From assembly GCA_001796865.1 (NCBI GenBank), contig MGNQ01000041.1:38452-44389 (forward strand): a stretch of DNA of 5,938 nucleotides, read 5' to 3'. Below the pieces are notes generated by a model, which was not told where the DNA came from, ran no database searches, and saw nothing but the letters and a program-made list of their open reading frames with translations. Within the stretch, counting starts at the first letter, position 1. Each line of letters begins with the position of its first letter. Positions 5,601 through 5,938 of the stretch are shown piece after piece. Origin of the DNA: Chloroflexi bacterium RBG_16_56_11 (lineage in GTDB: Bacteria; Chloroflexota; Dehalococcoidia; Dehalococcoidales; RBG-16-60-22). Position numbers and translations under genes: made by a program.

Positions 5601-5938
5601 ATGGCTAAAATGAAATACAGCAAGTATTTTCTCAATGAACTCCCCGAAACACAGCGGAAAAAAGGCTTCGCCAAAATGCCTTCGATGGTCGCTTATACCG
5701 ACAATGATATTATCGAGGGCAGCAAGTACTTTTCGGTGATGCTCATGGGCCCGGAAGCCACTAAACATGCCGGTCATGGTCCTCATATCCATAAAGACCC
5801 GGAACTGCTCGTAGCGCTGGGTACTGACCCGGCCAATCCCAGAGACCTGGGGGCGGAAATGGAAATGTGCATGGGGACGGAGATGGAAAGCCACATCGTC
5901 ACGGAATCAACGATGATCTGGATTCCGGATAACTTTAT
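5601..5938 (+). CDS. Metal-binding cupin-domain protein, copy 2 (C-terminus beyond right edge)
   Basis: 112 complete codons are visible, and the gene runs off the right edge. It is a paralog of the cupin at 4773: both begin MAK-x-KY-x-KY, then share HIHKD-x-ELL, GTDP-x-NP-x-DLGAE and IWIP-x-NF. Cupin motif 1 is G58-HGP-H62-x-H64-x3-E68-x5-G74, so three metal ligands (H62, H64, E68) are visible; the fourth histidine would lie just past the edge, after IPDNF. The start ATG is supported by AGGAGG 7 nt upstream. It follows the ferredoxin by 47 nt and is probably in the same transcript. Its N-terminal strand region is rich in methionine and lacks the WEF-KYAG insertion-like stretch of copy 1. Reaction unknown. 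Confidence 0.85.
   Translation, partial: MAKMKYSKYFLNELPETQRKKGFAKMPSMVAYTDNDIIEGSKYFSVMLMGPEATKHAGHGPHIHKDPELLVALGTDPANPRDLGAEMEMCMGTEMESHIVTESTMIWIPDNF

Noticed and set aside
5337..5894. Minus-strand open frame of 185 codons
   Set aside because: It is antisense to the ferredoxin and second cupin, both strongly supported by motifs and ribosome sites.

Overview
The window reads as part of an anaerobic bacterial genome with fairly high G+C in its genes. It carries an oxygen-sensitive-type 2-oxoacid:ferredoxin oxidoreductase, a small 2[4Fe-4S] ferredoxin, strong Shine-Dalgarno sites and short dispersed palindromic repeats. These fit anaerobic lineages such as Chloroflexota (Dehalococcoidia-like) or Desulfobacterota. 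No marker gene is present, so the taxonomic guess is inference with low confidence.

Layout. Positions 1-2900 on the minus strand are one very long open frame (966 codons visible, running off the left edge). It encodes an indolepyruvate:ferredoxin oxidoreductase alpha subunit (IorA-like thiamine-diphosphate enzyme) fused to a GltD-like Fe-S/FAD/NAD(P)H oxidoreductase module. Positions 2901-3133 are a compact divergent control region with back-to-back sigma70-type promoters and a 6-bp inverted repeat between them. Positions 3134-4346 on the plus strand are three tandem paralogous NTF2/SnoaL-like small proteins, each with its own strong ribosome binding site and 21-22 nt apart; the middle copy has lost an internal segment of about 19 residues. 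Positions 4347-4772 hold no gene but a probable terminator and a cluster of nested palindromic repeats, including a 68-nt direct repeat at 66/68 identity. Positions 4773-5938 on the plus strand are a cupin, a 73-residue ferredoxin with unusual cysteine spacing, and a second cupin paralogous to the first, cut by the right edge.

How it may work together (inference). The left-hand enzyme would oxidise an aryl or other 2-oxoacid to an acyl-CoA, and the fused flavin module would connect the electrons to NAD(P). The rightward genes encode small single-domain alpha+beta-barrel and cupin proteins, families that often act on or bind small organic molecules, with a dedicated ferredoxin between the cupins. 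Divergent promoters with a shared palindrome suggest coordinated control of the two sides. No substrate can be assigned from the sequence.
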